A stretch of DNA of 52,779 nt, taken from the NCBI GenBank assembly GCA_964475205.1, contig CAYYVQ010000014.1, forward strand, positions 1 to 52,779. Reading direction: 5' to 3'. How positions within the stretch are numbered: position 1 is the stretch's first letter; each line of letters begins with the position of its first letter. Positions 18,102 to 26,735 of the stretch are shown piece by piece. A program made the translations under genes and the position numbers. The notes beneath the pieces were generated by a model. It ran no database searches, was not told where the DNA came from, and was given only the letters and a program-made list of their open reading frames with translations. This DNA is from CAYSRM01 sp964475205 (GTDB lineage Bacteria > Verrucomicrobiota > Kiritimatiellia > UBA8416 > CAYSRM01).

Positions 18102-18527
18102 ATGAAACGCCAATGTCTCTTCCTGTGCCTGTTCTTCTATCTTTTCTCAATTTTTTTCCTGTCGGTGGAGTGTCCTGGGCAAATTTGGGTGCAAGGCGAC
18201 GTGCCCTTGGAGCACCCGCGTCAATACGAGCCGTTTGATTTTGCATTTGAGCTGACTACCGATGAAGTAGGCACCAACAAGTGGTATGATCGGGCGGTTA
18301 TTACCAACGTATGGAATAACGCCGGCGGTTGGCTGGGGTTGGAATCTGTGGGCGACCTGGGTTCGGGAGTACAGGTATTACAGGGCAGTACCAATCTTAT
18401 TTGTACCAACTGGGTGGATATAATGACAAACTCCATGCCATTGCCCTCTCCCTATGTCAACAGGTGGCAGTGGTCAAACAATGTTCCAGATGAGAATTGT
18501 TACTTTTTGAGAATACTACAGAGGTAG
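18102..18527 (+). CDS. Small secreted protein of unknown function
   Basis: A 141-residue protein with a clear signal peptide (hydrophobic residues 4-25, cleavage near SVECPGQ). The mature part has no recognised domain. It is rich in Trp, Asn and Val and ends ENCYFLRILQR, which resembles the short Tyr/Phe-Arg endings of many secreted Kiritimatiellota/Verrucomicrobia proteins. AGGAG lies eight bases before the ATG. It precedes the large secreted protein by about 95 bases and may be cotranscribed with it. Function not recognised. Confidence 0.6.
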   Translation: MKRQCLFLCLFFYLFSIFFLSVECPGQIWVQGDVPLEHPRQYEPFDFAFELTTDEVGTNKWYDRAVITNVWNNAGGWLGLESVGDLGSGVQVLQGSTNLICTNWVDIMTNSMPLPSPYVNRWQWSNNVPDENCYFLRILQR

Positions 18528-18622
18528 CCAAAATCATTTTCGATATATATAATGGTGGGGCGGTGCATGGTTTGCCAGTAAGAACTTTCCAAAGAACCCT
18601 GTTTCAGACCAGGCAAAGAAAG

Positions 18623-21472
18623 ATGATTACAAGTTCTGCGTTTTGGTTGCCTGCCTGTTGTGTGCTCATGATGTTTACCGGTGCAAATGCAGAACACACT
18701 GCTAAATTGAAATGTATTGCAGACACTCATCTTTCCACCTACAAAAGCGAAGTAACGAATGCGCGCGGAGCATCAAGCGGCATAAAGATAAAACACAGGG
18801 AGAACTTTCCCCTTTTAAAGTTTGACACATCGCCAATACCTGAAAACGCTACTATAAAGAGAGCTTCTCTTTTCCTTCATCTGAAAAAAGACGATCCTGA
18901 CTATTTTTTAAATCATGTTTCTGTTTCTACTGTTCCAACAGACTGGGTCGAAGGCGATCATGACGCCTCGGGCAAACATAACATGGCTTGCCTGCTCTGG
19001 CCCGGACCGCAGACAAAAAAATGGGGATGGCAGGATGATCGCGACATCCTGGGAACTATCTTTGGCAATGGAGGCAATGTAACCTGTATTGATGTTGCGG
19101 AGAATAAAGGAGATAAATGGTGGGAATTGCCTCTTAACCCACGCGTGATAGATGCTCTAAGAAAAGACCAGCCCGGCGGAATAGCTCTTCATGATGAGAT
19201 GATAAGCCGAGTGGGAGGTCCTGCAAATATCTATTTTGACAGCAGGGAACAGTCTGGCGGGAAATACGCGGCATATATAACTGTTAAATATACTGTTGAG
19301 GATAAGATTCCTCCGTCCGCTCCTCACATAAGCGGGAGCAAGTCGGGACCGTATCCGGGTTCAGTTGTTATGGACATTACATGCGGGGGCGACAATGGCA
19401 AGCTGGGAACTGCGCTTGGCCTGGATATTAAAGCTGTAAAGCGCCAGAGTTCAAAATCACATATTCTTCCAAGGCACATGATACCCAGGCCGGCCAGAAG
19501 CGGTTCGGTTATAACTGCCCTCTTTGAAAACCTTGATCCCGGCAGCGAATACACATTTGAGGTTACTTCATATGATGAAGCAGGAAACAGATCAGATACA
19601 GTTGAATCGCCTGTAGTAACAGCATGCTCTGAAAATCCTAAAAAACTCAAAGGCTTTGAACCAATCACTGTAACAAAAGGCGCTCCTTTGCTAATCGGAC
19701 CGGTAAAACTTTATGCAGTGGACGGCCTTGTAAAAGTTCAGCCGGTAACAGGACATATCATTGGAGGAGCTGAAGATGCGGCAAAAGGTAATCATATTTA
19801 TAATGGCAGCAACAAAACCATTAATATCTTTGGAGCAAAAGGCGAGATACTAAGTTTTAATCTGGTAATTGAGCTGGCTGATAGAGCTCGGGAAGCAGTT
19901 ATCAGGGTAACTCCTGGCGAGCTCACTGATTCCGGGGATAATACTATTCCATTGGATTCATTCCGGCTTTACCGGGTTACATATGCAAAGGAGAAGTTTG
20001 CAGAGGTTGTTCCTCCTGATCCCGGGCCGTATGAAATTCCAGCAAAGGATCCTGCTTTAAAGGCTCAAAAAAACCAGATGGTTACTATTGATCTTTACAT
20101 TCCTGAGAACACTGAGCCTGGGAATTACAATGGCGCGTTAATAATTGAATCCGGAGGTATCACCAGGGAACTTCCTCTTAATCTTAAAGTATATCCTGTT
20201 GAGATACCCGCGAATATCACTTTTCTGGTCGAACTTAATGCATACGGCCAGCGGAGCAAAGAACAGTTCCATGCCATTCACCGGCTCGCGCACCTTCACC
20301 GACTCGGATATAACGTGCTTTCCTACAGCCACAGCGGCAACACTACTATGCCGGTTGTTCCCGTGATAGAAGGTAAAGGCGCCCTGGCAACGGTAAGCGA
20401 CTGGGAACCGTGGGATTCCTGGATGGAGCCTCTGCTTGACGGGAGCCTCTTTAATGATATGCCGCGCAAGGGGGTTCCAATCCCTCACTTTTATCTTCCC
20501 TTTTATGAGAACTGGCCGATGAAACTGCATGAACACTATACAAATCAGGAGATCGCTAACCGCCCGCAGAAACCGGACAATAAAACACAGAAGACAGCCT
20601 TTAATGAATGGAAAATGGAATTTGCCAGGAAAGCGCCGCTTATTGAACATGCTTTTGATAACTCCTGGGTTGAGGGCAATAAGGCTGTTGCAAAAGAATT
20701 CAGACAACATTTTGAACAGAATGGATGGACCGGGACAGAATTCCAGTTTTTCCTCAACAACAAGTTTTACAAAGGCGACCTTTCCTACTGGATACTTGAT
20801 GAACCTGCTGCAGGCCATGGTTTCAGGACCCTCGCATACATTTATAAAATTCAGTCGGAGCCATTTATCGGCTCTGATGTCAGGGTATCCTGCAGAGCAG
20901 ATGTGTCCCGTCCCAATCATCAGGGAGACCGTTTAGATGATGTGCCCTTTCTTCTCCTGAATATGTCCGGAGGGTACCATCGCTACACTCCTCTGTGCCG
21001 CAGGTTCATTGTAACGCGTGGATTTCGTACCTGGCTGTACGGAGGCGGCACAGGTGTAGAAAGTGACAATACCGGGCTTGACGCCTACATTATTAAATCA
21101 TGGGTCATGGGCGCCGACGGATGCATGCCATACTGGACAAGCTTCAGCGGTTCCAACAGGTGGACAGAAGGTTCTTTGTTGCGACATGTTTATCCCGGAA
21201 ACCGTCATGGATACAGGCAAGAGGTAGTGGGGAGTTTACGAATGTTTGCTATGCGCAGGGGGCAAATGGACTGCGAGCTTTTGAACCTTCTTGCAAAAAA
21301 ACCAGGCTGGGACAGATGGATCGCAGGCCGATCTATCATGAAATATCTGGATATAGGCGGAAAACTTGAATCCCGCGGAGCTGATGATCCGGGGAGAATA
21401 GAGTTCAAAAAACTAAGTGCATCTCAACTTGCTGCTTTGCGCAGAGCTATACTGGAGGAGATCAGCAGATAA
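18623..21472 (+). CDS. Large secreted protein: DNRLRE domain, Fn3-like domain and DUF4091-like region
   Basis: A 949-residue exported protein. A signal peptide ends at TGANA. Residues of about 27-215 resemble a DNRLRE domain (CIADTHLSTYKSEVTNARG, LLKFDTSPIPENATIKRASL), which binds surfaces or carbohydrate. A fibronectin-type segment follows at about 225-330 (SEYTFEVTSYDEAGN). The remaining 600 residues resemble the glycoside-hydrolase-like DUF4091 group (YWILDEPAA, SWVMGADGCMPYWTSF, GSLRMFAMRRGQMDCELL). The frame is open upstream to 18497, but the signal peptide fixes the start at 18623. It is probably an extracellular polysaccharide-active protein, but no activity can be assigned. Confidence 0.75.
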   Translation: MITSSAFWLPACCVLMMFTGANAEHTAKLKCIADTHLSTYKSEVTNARGASSGIKIKHRENFPLLKFDTSPIPENATIKRASLFLHLKKDDPDYFLNHVSVSTVPTDWVEGDHDASGKHNMACLLWPGPQTKKWGWQDDRDILGTIFGNGGNVTCIDVAENKGDKWWELPLNPRVIDALRKDQPGGIALHDEMISRVGGPANIYFDSREQSGGKYAAYITVKYTVEDKIPPSAPHISGSKSGPYPGSVVMDITCGGDNGKLGTALGLDIKAVKRQSSKSHILPRHMIPRPARSGSVITALFENLDPGSEYTFEVTSYDEAGNRSDTVESPVVTACSENPKKLKGFEPITVTKGAPLLIGPVKLYAVDGLVKVQPVTGHIIGGAEDAAKGNHIYNGSNKTINIFGAKGEILSFNLVIELADRAREAVIRVTPGELTDSGDNTIPLDSFRLYRVTYAKEKFAEVVPPDPGPYEIPAKDPALKAQKNQMVTIDLYIPENTEPGNYNGALIIESGGITRELPLNLKVYPVEIPANITFLVELNAYGQRSKEQFHAIHRLAHLHRLGYNVLSYSHSGNTTMPVVPVIEGKGALATVSDWEPWDSWMEPLLDGSLFNDMPRKGVPIPHFYLPFYENWPMKLHEHYTNQEIANRPQKPDNKTQKTAFNEWKMEFARKAPLIEHAFDNSWVEGNKAVAKEFRQHFEQNGWTGTEFQFFLNNKFYKGDLSYWILDEPAAGHGFRTLAYIYKIQSEPFIGSDVRVSCRADVSRPNHQGDRLDDVPFLLLNMSGGYHRYTPLCRRFIVTRGFRTWLYGGGTGVESDNTGLDAYIIKSWVMGADGCMPYWTSFSGSNRWTEGSLLRHVYPGNRHGYRQEVVGSLRMFAMRRGQMDCELLNLLAKKPGWDRWIAGRSIMKYLDIGGKLESRGADDPGRIEFKKLSASQLAALRRAILEEISR

Positions 21473-21520
21473 CACGCAATCCCCTTGAGCCGGATCGTAC
21501 ATGAAAACAATTATTTGACG

Positions 21521-21714
21521 GCAATTCTAATTATGGCCATTTTGCCACGTTTGGCGTGGCCAGAGTTCCGGCATGATATTGCAGCCACGCGCGAGTAGGC
21601 CCGGCTTCACCGAAGCCGAGGCCCCAAGAGCGCTGGGCTTCGGTGAAGCCCGCGCTACTACGCACATCGTTATACAAATAGGTTTTGGCGGAAAGAGGCC
21701 ATAACGAGAATTGC
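21521..21714. mobile_element. MITE-like element with terminal inverted repeats and a candidate target duplication
   Basis: The ends are GCAATTCTAATTATGGCC (21521-21538) and GGCCATAACGAGAATTGC (21697-21714), inverted copies matching at 16 of 18 positions. The 10-base string ATTATTTGAC occurs on both sides (21510-21519 and 21717-21726) and looks like a target duplication. Inside are a hairpin GCCACG/CGTGGC and a larger palindrome with arms CCGGCTTCACCGAAGCC and GGCTTCGGTGAAGCCCG. There is no transposase. A second, partial copy begins the window. Confidence 0.75.
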
Positions 21715-21794
21715 TGATTATTTGACCGGCAGGTAAGAAAGGTGTAAAGAGTGTTGATTGTCTGGAACTGCGACTTTGAGAAAGGAGTATTACC

Positions 21795-22037
21795 ATGTCT
21801 ATTCAGATTCTGACAAAGTTTTTTATGTGGTGTACGATTTTGAATGCGGGATTTATGCTCTTGTCGTTTGTGATGGTGACCTTTATGGGTGACATTGCAT
21901 ACAGGATACACTCGAAATGGTTCCCGATGCCCCGCGAAACATTCAACGTGGTTATCTATTCATTCATCGGCCTTTACAAGATCCTGGTCTTTGTTTTCAA
22001 CATTATTCCATGGATTGCTCTTACGATCATTGGATGA
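21795..22037 (+). CDS. Small membrane protein, DUF6868-like
   Basis: An 80-residue protein with two hydrophobic helices (about residues 8-32 and 50-78) and a short polar loop. It begins MSIQILTKFFMWCTILNAG and resembles the DUF6868 family of small two-helix membrane proteins found in marine and aquatic bacteria. AAAGGAG lies eight bases before the ATG. It stands alone beside a MITE and its function is unknown. Confidence 0.7.
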   Translation: MSIQILTKFFMWCTILNAGFMLLSFVMVTFMGDIAYRIHSKWFPMPRETFNVVIYSFIGLYKILVFVFNIIPWIALTIIG

Positions 22038-22349
22038 CGCCGATCACCGGCAAAGCCACATTTATGGCGACTGTTGAAACTTTATCGGAATCTTATGGGA
22101 GTTCTACGGATATCAGGGAGAAAGAGCCGCGGGCTAGTCTCGTTGAAACAATCCTCTGCGCCGCAACCCAACCGCGGACCTGCGCCTGGAACTTTGGTCC
22201 AGGCGCCTTCACCGATGTTGGTGCAACCGTACAGGGTATACCAGCGATTTGACGATGACTCGAAGGTGAGGTTTGGCAAGGTCAAAACCCGGAGTTGGGT
22301 AGCCTTACGGGATGCTACAGCGCGGCATTTTGACCGGAAGAAGAAAAAA
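22038..22349. other. Gene-free stretch with one strong hairpin
   Basis: No supported gene. A perfect 9-bp hairpin (GCGCCTGGA at 22182-22190, TCCAGGCGC at 22198-22206) lies in the middle without a T-run on either strand. Short frames through it look random. The A-rich run at 22343-22349 is the T-run downstream of the tRNA on the minus strand. Confidence 0.5.
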
Positions 22350-22425
22350 TGGTGGAGCGAACGGGATTCGAACCCGTGACCCCCACGTTGCGAACGTGGT
22401 GCTCTACCAACTGAGCTACCGCCCC
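22350..22425 (-). tRNA. tRNA-Ala (anticodon CGC)
   Basis: The minus strand folds as a full cloverleaf. The acceptor is GGGGCGG paired with TCGCTCC, the D-arm starts GCTCAGTTGGTAGAGC, and the anticodon stem CCACG/CGTGG encloses TTCGCAA. The T-arm is ACGGG/CCCGT around TTCGAAT. Anticodon CGC reads GCG (Ala), and the G3:U70 wobble pair, the alanine identity element, is present. The 3' CCA is encoded (22350-22352) and is followed by a T-run that may terminate transcription. Confidence 0.95.
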
Positions 22426-22479
22426 ACTTAAATAGCGAGAGGATGTAGTGTAAGTGCAGAATGTTTCAAATTTCAAGTG

Positions 22480-22731
22480 TTAACGCAGAAAAAGAAAGGG
22501 GTAATAACAAGGGGCTATTCCAGAATATTGAAAGGCATTATATATTGTGCGAAGATCACTTGCCGCGGCATTGATTCTAGAGTTCCGCCTGGCTTTAGCC
22601 AGAGAAGGCATAGCTATAGCGGCCAATAGACTGATAAGGGCCACTACGATCATAATTTCAACAAGGGTGAAACCGTGTGTTTTTTGAAGTTTCACTTCTG
22701 ATTTTACGGCTTCTATGTGAAGCGTTGTCAT
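22480..22731 (-). CDS. Short prepilin-type protein (type IV pilin/pseudopilin N-terminus)
   Basis: An 83-residue protein with a classic prepilin cleavage/methylation motif, HGFTLVEIMIVVALISLLAA, giving a mature N-terminal Phe and the expected Glu at mature position 5. After the helix it retains only PSLAKARRNSRINAAASDLRTIYNAF before a short Pro/Tyr-rich tail. PVC pseudopilins of this kind are usually 150-250 residues, so this is either a minimal pseudopilin or a decayed gene. The helix and following segment are of the H-X9-DG/GspG-like family common in Lentisphaerota. No assembly gene is nearby. Confidence 0.7.
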   Translation of the reverse strand: MTTLHIEAVKSEVKLQKTHGFTLVEIMIVVALISLLAAIAMPSLAKARRNSRINAAASDLRTIYNAFQYSGIAPCYYPFLFLR

Positions 22732-22790
22732 AACGACAAAATCATAATAATATAAACTGCCTTTGTCTGCAAAAAGAGAAAGCAGTTTTT

Positions 22791-23900
22791 ATGATAAGAA
22801 ATAAGTCATACATGCAGCCTGACAAAGTACAAAGATCCGTTGCTCTTTCTTTGCTTGTATTCCTGGCATTAGCGCGGATCTGTGTTTCGGAACCAATTTC
22901 AGACGAACATAAGCAGGCCCGATCACAGTTTGTATGGTTTCCCCTGGTTTTTTCATCTCCTGAAACCGGAGTCGGCGCAGGCGCAACCGCGATTTTAACA
23001 ATGCGGAAGCACGAGGATTCCAAGCCGGACAGTTTAAGCGCAGTGGCTTTCTACACGCAGGAGCAGCAGTATCTGTTTGCTGTTACACCGGCTTTTTATA
23101 CGGGCGCGGGAGCAATAAAGTTTGCGGCCACGGGCGCGCATAGTTATTTCCCATCGAAGTTTTATGGAACGGGAAGCGAGGCTCCCGAAAGCCGGGAGGA
23201 AGAATATACAATACGAACATCAAAACTCAAGCCGTCGGCTCTGTTCAGGATAGAGTCCGGATTAAGGGTCGGGCCTTTTCTTGATCTTAAGAGATCGGAT
23301 ATCGTTGAACTCCAGAAGGATGGTGTCTTGGCTGCCGGTGAATATCCAGGCGCCGAGGACCATTTATTGAGCGGCGGCGGGCTTGTTGCCGAACTGGATA
23401 CTCGCGACAATATATTTTACCCGACCAGAGGTTCGTTTCATAGTTTTTCCGCTGGCATCTACCGGGACTGGATGGGAAGCGATTACGAGTACGAAGCGTA
23501 TGAACTTGATCTTCGAAATTACACGCAGATCGGGCCCGATCAGGTTCTTGCTTTTCAGTTTCAGGCAAACACAGTTCACGGCGACGTTCCTTTTGAAGAA
23601 TACCCCACACTGCAGAATATGCGCGGAATTGAAAGCACCAGGTACAGGGATCTGAACAGCTTTACATTACAGGCAGAATACCGGGTTCCGATTGCTCGAA
23701 AATGGATTGGAGCTGTATTTGCATCAACAGGCGATGTGCTTGAAGACGCTGGGGATTTGCGTTTCTCCGCCCTGAAACCCGCTGGAGGGTTTGGGATTCG
23801 TTATATTCTTAACAGGGAGGAAAAGATTAATTTCCGGTTCGACATGGGATTTGCAGAGGACGGGGCCAAGGTGTATTTTCGTCTTTTGGAAGCTTTTTGA
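22791..23900 (+). CDS. BamA/TamA (Omp85)-family outer-membrane beta-barrel protein
   Basis: A 369-residue outer-membrane protein. A signal sequence (about residues 15-34) is followed directly by a 16-strand-type barrel. It shows Omp85 features: the opening FVWFPLVFSSPETGVGAGA, the strand LVAELDTRDNIFYPTRGSF, and the lid-loop-like MRGIESTRYRDLNSFTLQAEYR. No POTRA domains precede the barrel, so it belongs to the short patatin/D15-like branch rather than being BamA itself. AAAGAGAAAGCAG precedes the ATG. Its partner or cargo is unknown. Confidence 0.85.
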   Translation: MIRNKSYMQPDKVQRSVALSLLVFLALARICVSEPISDEHKQARSQFVWFPLVFSSPETGVGAGATAILTMRKHEDSKPDSLSAVAFYTQEQQYLFAVTPAFYTGAGAIKFAATGAHSYFPSKFYGTGSEAPESREEEYTIRTSKLKPSALFRIESGLRVGPFLDLKRSDIVELQKDGVLAAGEYPGAEDHLLSGGGLVAELDTRDNIFYPTRGSFHSFSAGIYRDWMGSDYEYEAYELDLRNYTQIGPDQVLAFQFQANTVHGDVPFEEYPTLQNMRGIESTRYRDLNSFTLQAEYRVPIARKWIGAVFASTGDVLEDAGDLRFSALKPAGGFGIRYILNREEKINFRFDMGFAEDGAKVYFRLLEAF

Positions 23901-24135
23901 TTCATCGGGTAGTTGTTAGATCTGCCATTTTCAGAAGACAATATCCGTAAATGTATTATTATCTTCCATCTTAAAGGTTTTGAGTTGCAAGGTGCAGTAA
24001 TGTAGCCGGGATGGGAATTATGTGTAAAAGGACAAGCTTGTCTGCACACGAAGTGTTTGCCGGAAGCTTCAGCGAGTCTGGGCCGGCAAAAGAGCAGAAG
24101 ATAATCGACGCTGGAAATGGAGGATGAAGTTCAAC
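23901..24135. other. Gene-free stretch upstream of the deoxyribosyltransferase-like gene
   Basis: No gene, repeat or convincing promoter was seen. GGAGG at 24119-24123 touches an ATG at 24124 and lies 12 bases before the ATG at 24136, which decides the start of the next gene in favour of 24136. Confidence 0.5.
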
Positions 24136-24546
24136 ATGAAGAAAATCTATTTATGCGGGCCGATAATGGATGAGATTCAGGGAATTGCCAGGGAATGGCG
24201 CAAAACCGCGCATGATCTCCTGGGCGATAAATTTATTATTCTCGATCCAATGCGCCGGAATTTCAAGGACCGTGAAGTTGACAGCGCCAACGAGATTGTG
24301 GAGTTCGATCTGCAGGATGTCCGGGATGCTGATATAGTCCTGGTGAACTATAACAAGGCCTCAATCGGCACGGCCATGGAGGTGTTCTACGCTTCGCATG
24401 AGTTGCGCAAATTTGTAGTGGCATTCTCGCCTTTCCAGTTCCAGGAATGCAATCCATGGATGGTAAGATTCTGCACAAAGATTCTGCCCACGCTTGAGGA
24501 CTCCGCAGCATACATACGCGAGCATTTTGTGAACCAGCATAAATAG
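24136..24546 (+). CDS. Nucleoside 2-deoxyribosyltransferase-like protein
   Basis: A 136-residue protein of the nucleoside 2-deoxyribosyltransferase/SLOG-like Rossmann fold. MKKIYLCGPIMDE is the usual opening. The motif FDLQDVRDADIVLVNY and the glycine-rich GTAMEVFYASHEL, with Glu as the likely nucleophile, fit family members that remodel or hydrolyse the N-glycosidic bond of nucleosides or nucleotides. The length is normal for the short bacterial forms. It stands alone. Whether it salvages deoxynucleosides or hydrolyses a nucleotide cannot be told from sequence. Confidence 0.82.
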   Translation: MKKIYLCGPIMDEIQGIAREWRKTAHDLLGDKFIILDPMRRNFKDREVDSANEIVEFDLQDVRDADIVLVNYNKASIGTAMEVFYASHELRKFVVAFSPFQFQECNPWMVRFCTKILPTLEDSAAYIREHFVNQHK

Positions 24547-24574
24547 GCGCAACTTTGCAGGCGGAGAGAAGAAG

Positions 24575-25040
24575 CAAACCGCGAATAGAAGAAAAGAGTA
24601 GAGAAGAGAAGAGTTTAACTACGAAACTCGCGAAAAGACGCTGAATTTCTGCAAAGGGTTTGATGGAAAAGGAAGGGAGACGGAGAGCGTGGAAGGTAAT
24701 AGATAGAGAAGAGAATATTCAATATCCAATGATGAACACGGAATGTTCAATGATCAAAGTAGAGAAGAAAAGAGAAGAGGAGAGGTTAACTACGAAATTC
24801 GCTAAATGACGCTAAGGTTGTGGGAGACGATTTGTCTCCTTCTTCTTTGCGGTCCTGGGCTCTTGAGGCGGGGACGCCGGGCGTGAGAACAAGATAGGAA
24901 AACAGAGAGGAAGAGGAGAGGGAAGAGAATATTCAATATCCAATGATGAACACGGAATGTTTAATGATCAAAGAATAGCAGAGAAGAGAAGAGTTTAACT
25001 ACGAAATTCGCGAAAAGACGCTGAATTGCATTAATTTGAT
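24575..25040. repeat. GA-rich dispersed repeat block, inverted relative to 42.8-43.35 kb
   Basis: Three degenerate units occur. Each has the phrase ACTACGAAATTCGC (near 24619, 24788 and 24998), purine-rich AGAGAAGAG tracts and the phrase ATTCAATATCCAATGATGAA (24717 and 24931). The portion around 24836-24960 is almost identical, in inverse orientation, to the 196-bp tandem repeats at 42.9-43.3 kb, including GGCGGGGACGCCGGGCGTGA. The block shows no coding signs and fills nearly all of the gap between the genes on either side. Confidence 0.8.
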
Positions 25041-25139
25041 TATGGGTCGGAGCGTGGGTAACCGCTAATGATCGCGAATGAAAAGCTGCGGCGGGCAAGC
25101 CCGCTTACGTCAAGGTTATATCAGACCAATGCCCAATGG

Positions 25140-26345
25140 CTAGTAGTCTTCAACTGCGCTCTGCAATGCCAGCACTGTGTAGGCGGTGACAAGGACCGGG
25201 TTGCCTTCCCAGTAGCGGCTGTTTTCGTTTGCCCATGAACCGTCTTTGCGCTGGAGCCCGGTCAATTTTCTGATCATTTCGTTACGCCAGTTGATTTTTT
25301 TGCCGTTGTCAAGGGTGAGCACATCTGTATCAAGAGCATTCAGGCCTTTTGTCATGACATTATACATGTAATACAGACCTTCCTTTGCTTCAGGGCGTCC
25401 TTTCATTTCCGGATTCCGGTTGCCTCTTTCAAGCTGCCAGTTGCGCTCAATCCAGCGGACTGTGGCTCTTACCCGGGGGTCATCGCGATCTACTCCGGCA
25501 TATATATAGCTTAACATTCCCGCATAAGTCATGCCGGGCATTGAGCGGAATTTCAGCACACCGTCCTCTTCATAGGCTCCGGAGTCCTTCCTGTAAGTGT
25601 CGGGCCGGTATGCAAAGCCGCCTTTTTCCGAGGGCTTGTCCGCTGCCCAGGGAAGATCGTTAATGTCAGAGTCGTTATGGACTTTTTCAAGGAAGTCTAT
25701 TGCGGCATCCCAATTGAGTTTAACTTTTTCCCCGCTTCTATGCTCCTCGTAATGGGCTGTCTTGTGCATTGCCTCATAGGCCAGGTAAGAGTTGGAAAGA
25801 TCGGCGTAAGGTCTTTTTGTCGGCGGATCGTAACCCATGCCGCCGCGAAACAGCTCATCCTTATTTCCGACATACTGGCTTCTGGCAAGAAACTTGCGCG
25901 CCTTAAGTATTACAGGCACGACCTTTTCTCCGCCGACAGAGGCCAGGGCGGACATGCAGATTGCCGTATTATAATTCGGCAACCCTCCGCCCTTCTGTCC
26001 TGCTATGGCCTGGTAAATTGCGCCTTCGTAAAGTCCGCTGTCCACCTGGTACGAAATAATATGATCCACGGCCCTGGATACGAGATCATCCTTGTCCTGA
26101 TAATCACTTCTGGAAAACGCCCAGAGCGGGAGCGCTGTTAGAGCCGGGAATTTGTCGTCCGACCAGCTGCCATCCTTGTCCTGCTTTTCAGCAAGCCATT
26201 CAAGGCCCTGGTCAATGGCTTGCTGCGCCTTCTTTTTGAGTTCAGGATCTACTCCCTGTTTGACTTCATCTTTCCCGCCTTCAGATATTGCAGGCGCACA
26301 TAGAATAGCCATCGCCGCCAACCATGGAAAAATTTTACTGCTCAT
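25140..26345 (-). CDS. Secreted prenyltransferase/squalene-oxidase-repeat protein
   Basis: A 401-residue exported protein of alpha/alpha-toroid type. The signal peptide ends near CAPAISEGG. At least three QW-like repeats can be seen (GLEWLAEKQDKDGSWSDD near residue 48, RWIERNWQLERGN, and LTGLQRKDGSWANENSRYW near the C-terminus). The DxDD catalytic motif of squalene-hopene cyclase is absent, so terpene cyclisation is unlikely. Such proteins are numerous in planctomycetes and Verrucomicrobia and their role is unknown. AAAGGAGAG precedes the ATG by about ten bases. The region upstream of its start is partly duplicated at 28.9-29.06 kb. Confidence 0.82.
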   Translation of the reverse strand: MSSKIFPWLAAMAILCAPAISEGGKDEVKQGVDPELKKKAQQAIDQGLEWLAEKQDKDGSWSDDKFPALTALPLWAFSRSDYQDKDDLVSRAVDHIISYQVDSGLYEGAIYQAIAGQKGGGLPNYNTAICMSALASVGGEKVVPVILKARKFLARSQYVGNKDELFRGGMGYDPPTKRPYADLSNSYLAYEAMHKTAHYEEHRSGEKVKLNWDAAIDFLEKVHNDSDINDLPWAADKPSEKGGFAYRPDTYRKDSGAYEEDGVLKFRSMPGMTYAGMLSYIYAGVDRDDPRVRATVRWIERNWQLERGNRNPEMKGRPEAKEGLYYMYNVMTKGLNALDTDVLTLDNGKKINWRNEMIRKLTGLQRKDGSWANENSRYWEGNPVLVTAYTVLALQSAVEDY

Positions 26346-26735
26346 TGTATATGCCTCTCCTTTTCTGTGATTCCATTAGTGATCTATATTCATATTTATA
26401 AACGCCGCTGCCAGCCAAAAGGTTCAAACTCTATTCTGTTTATATAAAAAGACGTATCAAGACAACCGATTCTTAGCCCGATCTATGTCCAACAGAAAAG
26501 GGTTGGAGGGCAAGAAGACGGGCAAAGCCGGAAAAACACGTGCTCGTACCACGTTTCGCGTCAAGACGTGGCGCCAGCCTTATTCCTTGACTTGGATTGA
26601 GCAGATTACAAACTACTGTTAAACGGATAGTGTCAAAAGTTTAATGAAGAGTAATGAAAGCTGTGTGTGTGAGTTTGTGAGTGTGTGAGATGGAGTAGAA
26701 TACTTGAGAGTAGGGACCTGCATGAAAGGAGAAAC
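26346..26735. other. Gene-free stretch with relic of a duplicated segment
   Basis: Bases of about 26385-26490 resemble 28962-29063. Shared strings include CAAAAGGTTCAA and TTCTTAGCC, with the same spacing. In the second copy this covers the 3' end of the Nudix gene, so the first copy appears to be a decayed Nudix tail. A short dyad around CCACGTTTCGCGTCAAGACGTGG (arms CCACGT and ACGTGG) and a GT-rich run (26661-26689) follow. AAAGGAG at 26725-26731 serves the next gene. Confidence 0.5.

Noticed and set aside
25140..26345. Squalene-hopene cyclase or hopanoid gene
   Set aside because: The protein has a signal peptide and QW-like repeats but no DxDD catalytic motif, and is much shorter than true cyclases.
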